A stretch of DNA of 64,000 nt, from assembly GCF_005116575.1 (NCBI RefSeq), contig NZ_SWCN01000003.1, positions 62,001-126,000 of the forward strand, given 5' to 3'. The stretch comes from Desulforhopalus sp. IMCC35007. GTDB lineage: Bacteria > Desulfobacterota > Desulfobulbia > Desulfobulbales > Desulfocapsaceae. Below are positions 33,247-44,100 of this stretch, piece by piece (position 1 is the first letter of the stretch; every line of letters begins with the position of its first letter). The translations under genes and the position numbers were made by a program. The notes below the pieces were generated by a model, which was not told the DNA's origin, did not search any database, and saw nothing but the letters and a program-made list of their open reading frames with translations.

Positions 33247-34452
33247 TTAGCCTGCCAACATGGTAATTTCATCGGGATATTTTGTAAGTGACTCCAGCCC
33301 TGCCTCGGTTACAAGATGGGTGTTTTCAATACCCACAACCCCAATGCCCGGAAAAATAGTCTTTGGTTCAAGGGCTATTATCATCCCCGCCTCAAGCGGC
33401 AACTTCTGGCCTTTGGCAATAAAGGGGAATTCATCCAGTTCAAGGCCTATTCCGTGTCCGGTAAAGCGTATCCGTCTGTCCCCTACTCCCATAAAAAATT
33501 TATCATAGCCTTTTTCTCCAGCGAGAGCGGTCATAAAATCGTACAGTTCACCGGTTAAGACACCCGGCTTTGCCTTTGTTTTTACCGCCTCCTGAATCTC
33601 AAGCATTGCCTCATGGGCGGCCAGGAGCTCATCAGAGAGCTTTCCAATGGAAAAGATGCGAGCGTGATCAGAGTTGTAACCATCGAGGGCGAAAACATAG
33701 TCGACCAGAACAGGTTCGTGGGGTTCAATTTTTTTAAACCCGGCCCCTTGACCGATCAGACAGCTCACGCCCTGCCCACCTGTAGGTGAGGCCAGGTAAC
33801 TTGGAACTGCGGCATCGGCACCTGCCATGAGGTGGCCGTAAAAAAGTTCACTTCCCCACATCCGCATGCGGACGATACCCTGATGGCCCAGGCTTCTGGC
33901 ATAGGCCTCCAGTTCTCCGGCAAGGGCAATTTCTGTTTTCCCGACTTCAAGCAGGTCTTTAACCTTTTCTGCCACGGTATCGGAGAGCCCGGCCGCAACC
34001 CTTATTTTGTCTATCTCAAAGAGCGATTTCACAGCCCTGATAAGACGAATCTCTGTGGAAACATCCGAGATTACAGCACCCTTAAAGATGGCCTGGTACT
34101 GACGATAGAGGTTCACAGGTAAAACGTCCAGTTCCATACCAAGAGATAGCGGGGATGAGTAACCAAAGCCTGCCAGAAATTCAGGAATTTTTTTGGCACT
34201 GACCAGCGAGACAACATGTTTGAGCGCCGAATCCCTGCAGGCCCTCTCATAATCTTTGAAAATCATCAGGACAGGCAGACCTTCAGCCGGGACATAGAGC
34301 CAGCCCTGCTGCGCCGTACCGCTGAAATAAAAAAAATCGGTTTTCTGGATAATTAAGGCCGCGTCCATCCCCTTTTTCACAAGGGACTGCTGCAGCTTTT
34401 TGATACGATTTTCCAGCTCCTGTGCAGGAATTGTGAAGGTAGTCTCGTTCAT
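33247..34452 (-). CDS. M24-family metallopeptidase (Xaa-Pro peptidase-like)
   Basis: 401 residues with a creatinase-type N-terminal domain and a C-terminal pita-bread domain. The metal ligands are in order: Asp in DYVFALDG, Asp in YNSDHARIFS, His in RFTGHGIGLELDE, Glu in IIALEPKTIFPG and Glu in VGIENTHLV. Start chosen at ATG 34452 (MNETTFTIPAQELENR), just behind GAGGAG; the longer frame from 34518 adds a cysteine-rich stretch unlike the family. Likely cytoplasmic. Whether it is a true Xaa-Pro dipeptidase or a hydrolase of a small amide is open; the setting in a CoA operon is unusual. Confidence 0.85.
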   Translation of the reverse strand: MNETTFTIPAQELENRIKKLQQSLVKKGMDAALIIQKTDFFYFSGTAQQGWLYVPAEGLPVLMIFKDYERACRDSALKHVVSLVSAKKIPEFLAGFGYSSPLSLGMELDVLPVNLYRQYQAIFKGAVISDVSTEIRLIRAVKSLFEIDKIRVAAGLSDTVAEKVKDLLEVGKTEIALAGELEAYARSLGHQGIVRMRMWGSELFYGHLMAGADAAVPSYLASPTGGQGVSCLIGQGAGFKKIEPHEPVLVDYVFALDGYNSDHARIFSIGKLSDELLAAHEAMLEIQEAVKTKAKPGVLTGELYDFMTALAGEKGYDKFFMGVGDRRIRFTGHGIGLELDEFPFIAKGQKLPLEAGMIIALEPKTIFPGIGVVGIENTHLVTEAGLESLTKYPDEITMLAG

Positions 34453-34524
34453 GGCTCCTCTAATATTATACTCCTCAAGAACAACGGCGAACAAACAGCT
34501 CGACAGGCAGGAAGTCACCTTTTG

Positions 34525-35373
34525 TCAATACTGATAAAATCCTTTGCCGGTTTTACGACCCAGCCAGCCCGCCTCAACATATTTACGCAAAAGGGGGCAG
34601 GGACGATATTTGGAATCCTTAAAACCATCGTACAGGGTTTCCATAATGGCCAGGCAGGTGTCAAGGCCAATGAGGTCGGCCAGGGCAAGTGGCCCCATGG
34701 GGTGATTCATTCCAAGCCGCATGACCGTGTCGATATCTTCAGCCTTGCCGACACTCTGGTACAGGCAAAAGACGGCCTCATTGATCATTGGCATCAAGAT
34801 CCTGTTGGCAATGAACCCTGGGAAATCGTTGGCCTCAGCAGGAGTCTTACCAAATGTAAAGCAAAGATCCCAGGTGGTTTGAAAGGTCTCGTCATCAGTA
34901 GCCAGCCCTCTGATGACCTCAACCAGTTTCATAACGGGGACCGGATTCATAAAATGAAAGCCGATGACTTTTTCAGGTCGTTTGGTCTGGGCAGCAATCC
35001 TGCCAATAGGAATTGAGGAAGTGTTGGTTCCAAGAATAGTGTGAGGCGGGCAGAAGGTGTCGAGATCCCTGAAAATCTGAAATTTGAGATCCTCGCGCTC
35101 AACCGCCGCCTCAACAACATAATCCATACCCGCCATATCCTGCAGGTCTGTGGTTGTGCTTATCCTCGATAAAATAGCATCACGGTCAGAACTGTTGATT
35201 TTCCCTTTTTCGACACTTCTGTTCAGGTTCTTTTCTATGGTCTGAAAACCTTTAGCCGTAAATTCTTCTTTGATATCACTCATCAGTACGTCAAGACCGC
35301 TTGTTGCAGCGACCTGAACGATACCATTTCCCATCTGGCCTGCACCAATAACTCCAAATTTCTTTACTTCCAT
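34525..35373 (-). CDS. 3-hydroxyacyl-CoA dehydrogenase (3-hydroxybutyryl-CoA type)
   Basis: NAD(P)-dependent oxidation of 3-hydroxybutyryl-CoA to acetoacetyl-CoA. 282 residues from ATG 35373 (8 bases after GAGG; the ATG at 35379 is too close). Motifs: FGVIGAGQMGNGIVQVAA for the nucleotide, NTSSIPIGRIAA, GFHFMNPVPVMKLVEVI with the catalytic His, ANDFPGFIANRILMP, and end GWLGRKTGKGFYQY. It is a single-domain enzyme, not fused to a hydratase. It follows thiolase with a 20 bp gap. Confidence 0.95.
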   Translation of the reverse strand: MEVKKFGVIGAGQMGNGIVQVAATSGLDVLMSDIKEEFTAKGFQTIEKNLNRSVEKGKINSSDRDAILSRISTTTDLQDMAGMDYVVEAAVEREDLKFQIFRDLDTFCPPHTILGTNTSSIPIGRIAAQTKRPEKVIGFHFMNPVPVMKLVEVIRGLATDDETFQTTWDLCFTFGKTPAEANDFPGFIANRILMPMINEAVFCLYQSVGKAEDIDTVMRLGMNHPMGPLALADLIGLDTCLAIMETLYDGFKDSKYRPCPLLRKYVEAGWLGRKTGKGFYQY

Positions 35374-35393
35374 TGTCATATCCTCTATGAAAA

Positions 35394-36569
35394 TTATCGG
35401 TTAACGATCATCGCAACGGCCTCTCCCCCACCAAGACAGAGGGAGACCAGACCCCGTTTAAGATCGCGTCGGCCCATCTCATGGAGTAAGGAGACCAGCA
35501 GACGGCCACCACTTGCACCAATGGGATGACCGAGAGCTACCGCACCTCCGTTGACATTTACCTTTGAGGTGTCGAGTTCAAGAACCTTGTTGATCGCAAC
35601 CGAAGTTCCGGAAAAGGCTTCATTAATCTCAAACAGATCAATATCGGCAAGGGTGACCCCTTCTTTTTTCAGCACCTTAGGAATGGCAAGAATAGGTGCC
35701 ATAAGAACATATTGAAGTTCAATGCCAGCTGATGCCTGGGCACCAATTTCCGCAAGGATCGTACAGCCAAGTTCTTTGGCCTTTTCAAGGCTCATAACAA
35801 CCACAGCGGCTGCACCATCACTTATGATTGATGCATTGCCTGCCGTCCCATAACCGTCAGCCTTAAAAGCCGGCCGCATCTTGGAAAGACTCTCGTAACT
35901 CGTTGGAACAGGGCACTCATCGGTATCAAACATCTTAACCGCACCGCCCCTGCCAGGTACTGGAATCGGCAGGATTTCGTCTTTAAAGCTTCCAGCCTCA
36001 ATCGCTTTTAAGGCCTTGGAGTAGGATTCTTCTGCAAACCTGTCCTGCTCTTCCCGGCTGACCTTCCATTTGTCGCAGATAAGCTCATTGGACATACCCA
36101 TATGAAAATCGTTGACCACATCCCAGAGTCCGTCATGGAGCATATGATCTTCAATTTTCCCGGGCCCCATCCTGTGGCCCCAGCGTGCTTTCTCTAAATA
36201 GTATGGGGCTGAGCTCATACTCTCCATTCCACCGGCAACAATAACATCAGCGTCTCCGCATTGGATTGCCTGGGCTGCCAGCATCACCGCCTTGAGTGCT
36301 GAGCCGCAGACCTTGTTTACCGTAAAGGCCTCCACTTCCTGAGGTAGTTCAGCCTTGATTGCCGCCTGTTTAGCAGGGTTCTGCCCATATCCGCAAGGGA
36401 GGACCATGCCCATGATGCACTCTTCCACTGCGGTCTTTTCAATACCGGCTCGGACTACCGCTTCTTTTATAACACAAGCGCCCAGATCAGTTGCTCCAAT
36501 TTTACTCAGAGTTCCACCAAAACTTCCAAAGGGCGACCTTACTGCACTTACGATTACAGCCTTTTTCAT
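35394..36569 (-). CDS. Acetyl-CoA C-acetyltransferase (thiolase)
   Basis: Thiolysis of acetoacetyl-CoA to two acetyl-CoA. 391 residues; nucleophilic Cys in NKVCGSALKAVMLAAQ (about residue 89), His in GGAVALGHPIGASGGRLL and the second Cys in SLCLGGGEAVAMIV. The VIVAGGMESMS motif is present. First gene of the minus-strand operon thiolase-HBD-M24-DUF6125-ECH-ACAD-nitroreductase; an operator-like palindrome lies 120 bp upstream at 36690. Confidence 0.95.
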   Translation of the reverse strand: MKKAVIVSAVRSPFGSFGGTLSKIGATDLGACVIKEAVVRAGIEKTAVEECIMGMVLPCGYGQNPAKQAAIKAELPQEVEAFTVNKVCGSALKAVMLAAQAIQCGDADVIVAGGMESMSSAPYYLEKARWGHRMGPGKIEDHMLHDGLWDVVNDFHMGMSNELICDKWKVSREEQDRFAEESYSKALKAIEAGSFKDEILPIPVPGRGGAVKMFDTDECPVPTSYESLSKMRPAFKADGYGTAGNASIISDGAAAVVVMSLEKAKELGCTILAEIGAQASAGIELQYVLMAPILAIPKVLKKEGVTLADIDLFEINEAFSGTSVAINKVLELDTSKVNVNGGAVALGHPIGASGGRLLVSLLHEMGRRDLKRGLVSLCLGGGEAVAMIVNR

Positions 36570-36689
36570 TTTTCAGCCTCATTCACCAGATCTTTTTGTC
36601 AATGTATCCCTGAGCTGATACCCCCTTCACATCATCTGAAAAGAAGATAGCAGGCAATATGTCTTTGTGTGATATACAGTAAACCCGGA

Positions 36690-36709
36690 AACCGACCAAG
36701 CGCTCAATC
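36690..36709. promoter_or_regulatory. Operator-like palindrome, copy 1 (upstream of thiolase operon)
   Basis: AACCGACCAAGCGCTCAATC, centred on the self-complementary AGCGCT. It differs from the copy at 36972 at two positions of the shared 19 bases. A sequence of this style is typical of TetR-family operators; the TetR gene at 40313 is the obvious candidate to bind it. Confidence 0.6.
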
Positions 36710-36971
36710 ATATTTATGTTGCCGCAGCACAATGTGTTTGTCAATCATTTTTACAGATTTTTATGTGTTATCCAACTCTACCCAGGCAGGAGGGTTCTTT
36801 TTGCTCTGAAGCAGGCCCCGTTATGCTCAATTATTTTGATAATAATAAGAAACAAAGAACATCTCCATACTTTCTTACCTCCTATTTTAACGTAAAAAAT
36901 AGCACTAAAGCTTTTCAAATAAAAAAAAGCTTTGACAATTATAAATAATTATTATCTATTTCACGTACGGG

Positions 36972-36990
36972 AACCGACCGAGCGCTCAGT
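36972..36990. promoter_or_regulatory. Operator-like palindrome, copy 2 (upstream of acyl-CoA synthetase)
   Basis: AACCGACCGAGCGCTCAGT, centred on GAGCGCTC, about 85 bp before the acyl-CoA synthetase start. It pairs with the copy near thiolase, suggesting that one regulator controls both divergent operons. Confidence 0.6.
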
Positions 36991-37074
36991 TTATATGCTT
37001 TTTGCTGTTGCCTTCGGCTTAAACCAGGAGCTATCTGGCCTTGATTTTGAAATCTAACCTGTAAGGAGTCACTC

Positions 37075-38841
37075 ATGAGTATGGAAAATCTGTACCGGGA
37101 AGTAATGGACCTTAACATGATGGATGATAATGACAGTAAACGACTAGCAGCAAAAGCGTTCTTTGAAAAGCTCAATTACATGGAGATGCCCGAATACTTT
37201 AACTGGGCCGCTGAAATTTTTGAAGGGGTTCATGTCAAGGACCGTGGTGACAAAAAAGCTCTCATCTGGGCAGATATTCTGACCGACGAGAGTCGGACAT
37301 TTACCTATAAGGAGTTTGCCGAGCGAGGCAATCAGTGTTTAAATGTCTTACGGAAGGCCGGGGTAGAAAAAGGCGATAACATGTATCTTATGGTGCCGAT
37401 TGTCCCTGAGACCTGGTTTTCCAGTTATGCCTGCGTCAAGGGTGGTTTAGTCACCGTACCCACCGCCACTACCATGACGACCAGAGAGCTTGAATTCAGG
37501 TTTGAGACCTATCCGGCAGATGCGATCATCGCCCAGGAGATATATACCGATATCATTGACGATGCTCTTCGGACTAAAAATCTCACTCCGAAAATCAAAA
37601 TAGTTCTTGGAAAAAAAGAAGGCTGGACCAGCTACACGGATCTCGATAAAGAATCCAAGGTGGCCGAAGCCGCCAAGACCAAATCCAGCGATCTGCTTTT
37701 CTGTTTTTTCACTTCAGGAACAACCGGCCTGCCAAAACGCGTCGGTCACACCGCCGTTTCCTATCCCCTGGGCCACCTCTCCACCTCTGTAATGACCGGA
37801 ATTCAGACCGGGGATATTCACCACAACCTCGGAGCTCCAGGCTGGGCAAAATGGGCATGGTCGAGCTTTTTCGCGCCCCTTAATGTCGGCGCGACCGCCT
37901 CCGGCTTCAACTTCACCGTGCTTGATGGAAATAAATATCTCACTCAAATCACCAAGCATAAAATATCCACCTTCTGTGCGCCTCCTACCGCATGGCGAAT
38001 GTTTATCAACCTGGATACCTCAAAGTTTGATTTTTCCAACCTCCGTCAATCCATAGGTGCAGGCGAACCCCTTAACCCTGAAGTTATCAACAAATGGAAA
38101 AAACTCACAGGGACCGAGATTCGTGACTTTTATGGTCAGACGGAATCCACAGCCATGATAGGTAACCATCCCTGGATGAATGGTAAGATGCGTAACGGCT
38201 CCTTTGGCCAGCCATCCTACATGTATGATGTTACCCTGGTGGATGATAACGGCAAAGAGGTTACTCAACCCGATGAACCGGGCCATATCGTGGTCAGACT
38301 CGACAGATGGCGATCCATTGGTCTGTTTACCGAGTATATTGGCAATCCTGAGAAGATGGCCGGAGTTTTTGTTAACAATTACTATTACACCGGTGACAGG
38401 GCCTCGATTGATGCGGATGGCTACTGGTGGTTTGTCGGACGTAGTGATGATGTTATTAAATCAGCCGATTTTCGTATAGGACCATTTGAGGTCGAAAGTG
38501 CCCTGCTTGAGCATCCTGCAGTGGCCGAATCTGCGATTGTCGGAGTACCCGATGAAAAAAGGCACCAGTTGGTAAAAGCGTTCTGCATTCTTAAAGAAGG
38601 TCATGAGCCTTCACGAGAACTTGCCTTAGATCTTTTCAAACATACCATTAAGATCCTGGCCAAATTCAAGATCCCAAGAATTATTGAGTTTGTTCCTGCA
38701 GTACCTAAAACCCTCAGCGGTAAAATCAGAAGGGTTGAATTACGCCAACAGGAAATCGACAAAAAAGCCGGTAATGCTCCTCAGGAAAAACAGGAATATT
38801 ACTACTGGGATTTCCCTGAGCTTTCAACGAAAAAGAAGTGA
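37075..38841 (+). CDS. AMP-forming acyl-CoA synthetase (short/medium-chain)
   Basis: Activates a carboxylic acid to its CoA thioester with ATP. 588 residues; start at ATG 37075 has AAGGAG six bases upstream. ANL-family motifs: FFTSGTTGLPKRVGHTA (ATP loop), IRDFYGQTESTAMIG, YYTGDRASIDADGYWWFVGR, and the C-terminal lysine motif VPKTLSGKIRRVELR. GAPGWAKWAWSSFFAPL resembles medium-chain and branched-chain acyl-CoA synthetases. It has a long N-terminus (about 30 extra residues). Given IcmF downstream, isobutyrate or butyrate is the inferred substrate. Confidence 0.9.
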   Translation: MSMENLYREVMDLNMMDDNDSKRLAAKAFFEKLNYMEMPEYFNWAAEIFEGVHVKDRGDKKALIWADILTDESRTFTYKEFAERGNQCLNVLRKAGVEKGDNMYLMVPIVPETWFSSYACVKGGLVTVPTATTMTTRELEFRFETYPADAIIAQEIYTDIIDDALRTKNLTPKIKIVLGKKEGWTSYTDLDKESKVAEAAKTKSSDLLFCFFTSGTTGLPKRVGHTAVSYPLGHLSTSVMTGIQTGDIHHNLGAPGWAKWAWSSFFAPLNVGATASGFNFTVLDGNKYLTQITKHKISTFCAPPTAWRMFINLDTSKFDFSNLRQSIGAGEPLNPEVINKWKKLTGTEIRDFYGQTESTAMIGNHPWMNGKMRNGSFGQPSYMYDVTLVDDNGKEVTQPDEPGHIVVRLDRWRSIGLFTEYIGNPEKMAGVFVNNYYYTGDRASIDADGYWWFVGRSDDVIKSADFRIGPFEVESALLEHPAVAESAIVGVPDEKRHQLVKAFCILKEGHEPSRELALDLFKHTIKILAKFKIPRIIEFVPAVPKTLSGKIRRVELRQQEIDKKAGNAPQEKQEYYYWDFPELSTKKK

Positions 38842-38956
38842 TCTGAACCCATAAATATGCGGCAAATATATAAGACATATTTGCCGCATATTTAATACGA
38901 TAAGAAATATAGCTCATGCTATTTATAATGTATAGAAAGTGTAACTGGAGCAAGAA

Positions 38957-40102
38957 ATGAATTTTGAATTAACCGAGGAACAGAACCTTATACGCAACAT
39001 GGTCCGCGAATTTGCAGAGACTGAGGTTGCTCCATCTGCAAAAATCCGTGATGAAGAAGAACGTTTTGACAGAGCGTTAATGTTTGACAAACTCGGAGAG
39101 CTCGGTCTTACAGGCATCGTCTTCCCTGAAGAATACGGTGGTGCCGGTGCAGATTATATAAGTTATGCCATTGCGGTTGAGGAACTTTCCAGGGTTTGTG
39201 CCTCCACCGGAGTCACCCTTTCCGCTCATCTCTCACTTTGCGCCAATCCAATTTATCTCTTTGGTTCAGAGTCACAGAAACAGCAGTTTCTGGTCCCTCT
39301 TGCCAGTGGAGAAAAATTAGGCGGCTTCGGCCTCACTGAACCCTCGGCAGGTTCCGATGCCGGTGGTACCAGGACCACCGCAATGAAAGAAGGTGATGCC
39401 TGGATACTGAACGGGACAAAAATATTTATCACCAATGCCGGTGAAGCTGAAACCTATGTGGTTCTTGCCAGAACAGATAAAGAAGCCCAGAAACACCACG
39501 GTATCAGTGCTTTTATCGTTGAAAAAGGAACACCCGGATTTTCCTTTGGTAAAAAAGAACAAAAGCTTGGTATCCGCAGCTCACCCACCATGGAGCTGAT
39601 CTTTGATAACTGCACCGTTCCTGCGGCCAATCTGTTAGGCCAGGAGGGACAGGGTTTCAAGATTGCGATGAAGACCCTTGATGGCGGGAGAATCGGTATC
39701 GCCTCCCAGGCCCTTGGTATTGCCCAGGGGGCACTTGAAGCTGCCGTCAACTATGCAAAAGAGCGCAAACAGTTTGACTCTCCCATATCACGCTTTCAAG
39801 GGGTGCAGTTTCAGCTCGCGGACATGGCCACCCAGATAGAAGCGTCAAGATTGCTTGTTTATAGTGCTGCCTATAAGGCGAGCAATGGTATCTCCTACTC
39901 CCAGGCTTCTGCCATGGCAAAACTTATGGCAAGTGAAACTGCCATGAAGGTGACCACCCAGGCGGTGCAGGTACTCGGAGGCTATGGCTACACCAGAGAC
40001 TTTCCTGTGGAAAGGATGATGCGTGATGCGAAAATTACCGAAATCTATGAGGGAACCAGTGAAGTACAACGGTTGGTCATTGGCTCGAACCTCACAAGAT
40101 AA
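38957..40102 (+). CDS. Short-chain acyl-CoA dehydrogenase (plus-strand copy)
   Basis: 381 residues, [20 protein letters not shown] at the start with GGAG 6 bases before the ATG. Motifs [55 protein letters not shown], and catalytic Glu in [15 protein letters not shown]. It resembles butyryl-CoA dehydrogenases and is clearly distinct from the minus-strand copy, so the two probably act on different acyl-CoAs (for example straight and branched). It stands between acyl-CoA synthetase and the TetR gene. Confidence 0.94.
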   Translation: MNFELTEEQNLIRNMVREFAETEVAPSAKIRDEEERFDRALMFDKLGELGLTGIVFPEEYGGAGADYISYAIAVEELSRVCASTGVTLSAHLSLCANPIYLFGSESQKQQFLVPLASGEKLGGFGLTEPSAGSDAGGTRTTAMKEGDAWILNGTKIFITNAGEAETYVVLARTDKEAQKHHGISAFIVEKGTPGFSFGKKEQKLGIRSSPTMELIFDNCTVPAANLLGQEGQGFKIAMKTLDGGRIGIASQALGIAQGALEAAVNYAKERKQFDSPISRFQGVQFQLADMATQIEASRLLVYSAAYKASNGISYSQASAMAKLMASETAMKVTTQAVQVLGGYGYTRDFPVERMMRDAKITEIYEGTSEVQRLVIGSNLTR

Positions 40103-40312
40103 GACGAGAAACAAGTACGGAATATAAGCTTCGCTGACAAACAGGATAAAAACCGGCGAACCACCGGTACCATATACCAGCAGAAGATTCTTCGTTCATA
40201 ACCGAAGGCCAAATTTTTCTTTTGTTCTCATGAAATATTGTATAGTTTTTCAAAATATTTATTCAATATATCAAAAGACATACCAAAAGAATTATGAGGA
40301 GAAACAAAGACC

Positions 40313-40948
40313 ATGGCTGAAAATGAAACTTCACATGAAGTTGCAACCCATATAAAAAACCAGGAACTGGTTATAGAGCGAAGACGGCAGATTGTTGATG
40401 GTGCTGTAAAATTATTTATAAAAAAGGGATACCACAAAACAACAACCAGGGAACTTGCCAAGGAGACGAAAATGTCCATCGGTTCCCTCTATGAATATGT
40501 ATCAAGTAAAGAGGATGTCCTCTACCTGGTCTGCATTGCCATTCACGCCGAGGTGGAGCACGGGATAAAAGAAGCCCTTGCCAGACCAACCGTTGGTAAG
40601 GCAGCTCTTGCCGAGGTGATTCGAGAGTTCTTTCTCGTCTGCAATCGCATGAGTGATCATGTGCTGCTCATGTATCAGGTAACACATTTTCTTCCGAAAA
40701 AATGGCAGGAAAAGGTACTGGAAGCAGAACTCCGGATAACCCAGTTATTTATCGATGCAATGAAAGAGCTGCGGCACCTGGGCAAACTTCCAGCGCTAAG
40801 CAATGATCGTATCAACCTGGCCGGACATAATATTTCCGTTATCGGCCATACCTGGGCGTTCAGACGCTGGTATTTCGCCCATAACTTTACCATTGAGCAG
40901 TATATAGAGCAGCAGACGGATTTCATTATGAGGTTTCTGGAAGAGTAG
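40313..40948 (+). CDS. TetR-family transcriptional regulator
   Basis: 211 residues. The N-terminal helix-turn-helix is VDGAVKLFIKKGYHKTTTRE followed by LAKETKMSIGSLYEYVSSKEDVLYLV, a standard TetR DNA-binding domain. The C-terminal domain (about 90-211) binds an unknown ligand; in clusters like this it is often an acyl-CoA. It lies between acyl-CoA dehydrogenase and IcmF and probably controls the two palindromes at 36690 and 36972; no copy of that palindrome was seen at its own promoter. Confidence 0.9.
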   Translation: MAENETSHEVATHIKNQELVIERRRQIVDGAVKLFIKKGYHKTTTRELAKETKMSIGSLYEYVSSKEDVLYLVCIAIHAEVEHGIKEALARPTVGKAALAEVIREFFLVCNRMSDHVLLMYQVTHFLPKKWQEKVLEAELRITQLFIDAMKELRHLGKLPALSNDRINLAGHNISVIGHTWAFRRWYFAHNFTIEQYIEQQTDFIMRFLEE

Positions 40949-41113
40949 GAAGGCTGCAGTTTTTTTATTTCTTCATTAACCTCTGCACCGGCATCCGGCT
41001 GTATGACAGTAAATCGTTTGTTATCTACTCCCAGGAGTTTGATTGAAAATAACGGCCTTACCTGTGGATTTTTTCAATCGAGCTCCTCACCAGACATGAG
41101 TAAAGGAGCTAAC

Positions 41114-44100
41114 ATGCAAGTGGATGTCGAAATTTACAGACCAAAGAATGTCGTTAGAGTAATCACTGCCACTTCTCTTTTTGATGGTCATGATGCATCG
41201 ACCAACATCATGCGCCGAATATTGCAGGATTCCGGTGTAGAAGTCATCCACCTTGCCCACAACAGGTCTGTCCAGGAACTGGTTGAAACCGCCATAGAGG
41301 AAGATGCCCAGGGTATTGCCATGTCCAGCTACCAGGGTGGGCATATGGAGGCTTTCAAATATATGATAGACCTTTTAAAAGAGAAAGATTCCTCCCATAT
41401 AAAAGTCTTTGGTGGCGGTGGTGGAGTCATTGTGGCCGATGAGATAAAAGAGCTTGAAGCATACGGTGTTGCTAAAATATATTCCCCGGAAGACGGCAAC
41501 ACCATGGGGCTGCAGGGGATGATCAATCACATGATTGGTATCCTCGATTTTTCCACCCTGCCCTTCCACAAACTTGACCCTGCCAAACTCAGCCACACAG
41601 AGGCCAAGACAATTGCCGGATTTATTACCGCCGTTCAACAGGCAAAGCGGGGAGATCAGGACAAGTATGAGCAGCTTATCAATATGCTTGCGCCGCTTGC
41701 CAAGAAAAATAATCCGCCGGTTATCGGTATTACCGGAACAGGTGGTGCCGGCAAGTCTTCCCTTACCGACGAAATCATTGTCAGATTCCTCCATGACATA
41801 AAAGATATCCGTATTGCTATCATCAGCTGTGATCCATCAAGGAGAAAAACCGGAGGAGCGCTCTTGGGTGACAGGATCCGCATGAACTCAATCAGCGGTT
41901 CTGATAAGGTTTACATGCGCAGTCTTGCCACTCAGGAATCTGCAACCGAAGTATCCGAGGTCCTGCCTGAGGCGATCCAGGTCGTTAAGGCGGCAGGCTT
42001 TGATCTCATTATTGCAGAAACGGCTGGAATTGGACAGGGCGATTCGAAAATCACCGAACTCTCCGATATATCGATGTACGTTATGACCAGTGAATACGGT
42101 GCACCGTCTCAACTGGAAAAAATCGATATGCTCGATTATGCGGATTTAATTGTCATCAACAAATTTGAGAAAAAAGGCAGCGATGATGCCCTTCGCGACA
42201 TTCGCAAGCAAGTTCAGCGTAACCGCAAAGCCTGGGGAACCCCGCCAGAACAGTTCCCTGTTTATGGAACTATAGCCTCAAAATTTAATGACGACGGGAT
42301 CACCGCGCTCTACCATGGAATAATTGAACAACTGAATGAGAAATCTGGTCTGCACCTGGTTTCTAACCTCGAAAAATCCAGTCAGAAGTTTTCCTCCTCC
42401 AAGACCATAGTCATCCCTTCAGAGCGGATTCGCTACCTCGCAGAAATCGCTTCAACAATCCGTGAGTACCATAAAAAAACGGACAAACAGACCGAAGCAC
42501 TGCGTTTAAGTAACCATGTCACAAAGACTATAGAGCTTTTGCTGGCTAAATCCGATTCAAGTATAGAGCAGGCAATTGAGACGCTCAAGGTTGAGGCAAA
42601 GATTGTTGCCAAGGGTGTTGACAGCCAGACTCAAGATACCATTAACCAGTGGCTGGAAATGGAAAAACAGTATTCCGGAGAAGAGCTGGTCTACACTGTT
42701 CGTGGGAGGGAAATCCGAGTTCCCCTGCACACCGAATCGCTTTCTCATTCTAAGATTCCTAAAATCTCTCTGCCAAAATTCAAAGACCCCGGTGACATCT
42801 ACCGCTGGATCAGGAAGGAAAACCTGCCAGGTTATTTCCCCTTTACCGGCGGCGTCTTTCCAATGAAAAGGGCCGGTGAAGATCCCACCCGAATGTTTGC
42901 AGGCGAAGGTGGCCCGCGACAAACCAACGCCCGCTTTAAGCTGTTGAGCGAAAACTATGCTGCAAAGCGACTGTCCACCGCCTTTGACTCGGTAACCCTC
43001 TATGGTTGGGACCCTGCTGTACGACCGGATATTTACGGAAAAATAGGGACATCAGGGGTGAGCATCTGTACCCTTGATGATGTCAAACTCCTCTATGATG
43101 GTTTTGATCTCTGTGCTCCCACTACCTCTGTTTCCATGACCATTAACGGTCCAGCACCGATTATTCTTGCCATGTTTATGAATACCGCAATAGACCAGCA
43201 GGTTGATACCTTTGTTGCGGAAATGAACAGAAAGCCCAATGAAAGTGAGTATGACGGTATTAAGACCAAAGTACTGGAAAACGTCCGGGGAACCGTTCAG
43301 GCAGATATCCTGAAAGAAGATCAGGGCCAGAACACCTGTATCTTTTCCATTGAGTTCGCTCTTAAAATGATGGGTGATATTCAGGAATTTTTTATTGCCC
43401 AAAACGTTAAAAACTTCTACTCCGTTTCGGTGTCTGGCTACCACATCGCAGAGGCGGGGGCTAACCCAATTACCCAGCTGGCCCTGACCCTCAGTAATGG
43501 TTTCACTTATGTTGAATATTACCTGGCACGAGGGATGGACATCGACGCGATCGCGGCCAACCTCTCCTTCTTTTTTTCAAACGGTATGGACCCTGAATAT
43601 ACGGTTATAGGCAGGGTGGCAAGACGTATCTGGTCCATTGCCATGAAAGAGAAATATGGGGCATCAACAACCTCACAGCGTTTGAAATACCACATTCAAA
43701 CCTCGGGCAGATCCCTGCACAGCCAGGAAATCCAGTTCAATGACATCCGCACCTCCCTCCAGGCCCTGTGCGCAATCTACGATAACTGCAACAGCCTTCA
43801 TACCAACGCCTTTGACGAGGCTATCACCACGCCAAGTGCAGAATCCGTGCGGCGTGCTCTGGCCATCCAGCTCATTATCAACAGGGAATGGGGCCTTGCC
43901 AAAAATGAGAACCCCAACCAGGGATCCTTTATCGTCGAGGAACTCACTGACCTTGTTGAAGAGGCGGTCATGGTGGAATTTGACAGGATCACAGACAGGG
44001 GCGGCGTGTTGGGTGCCATGGAAACAGGGTATCAGCGCAGTAAGATTCAGGAAGAATCCATGTACTATGAATATCTCAAACATTCCGGTGCTTATCCCAT

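Larger units (their letters stand above)
36570..37074. promoter_or_regulatory. Divergent promoter region of the acyl-CoA gene cluster
   Basis: 505 AT-rich bases between the minus-strand thiolase operon and the plus-strand acyl-CoA synthetase. They contain two near-identical operator-like sites listed separately. No gene is supported inside; a 61-codon frame at 36763 has no protein-like features. Confidence 0.6.

Noticed and set aside
36763-36948. 61-codon ORF in the divergent promoter region
   Set aside because: No ribosome binding site, lysine-rich random composition and no motif; it overlaps probable regulatory DNA.
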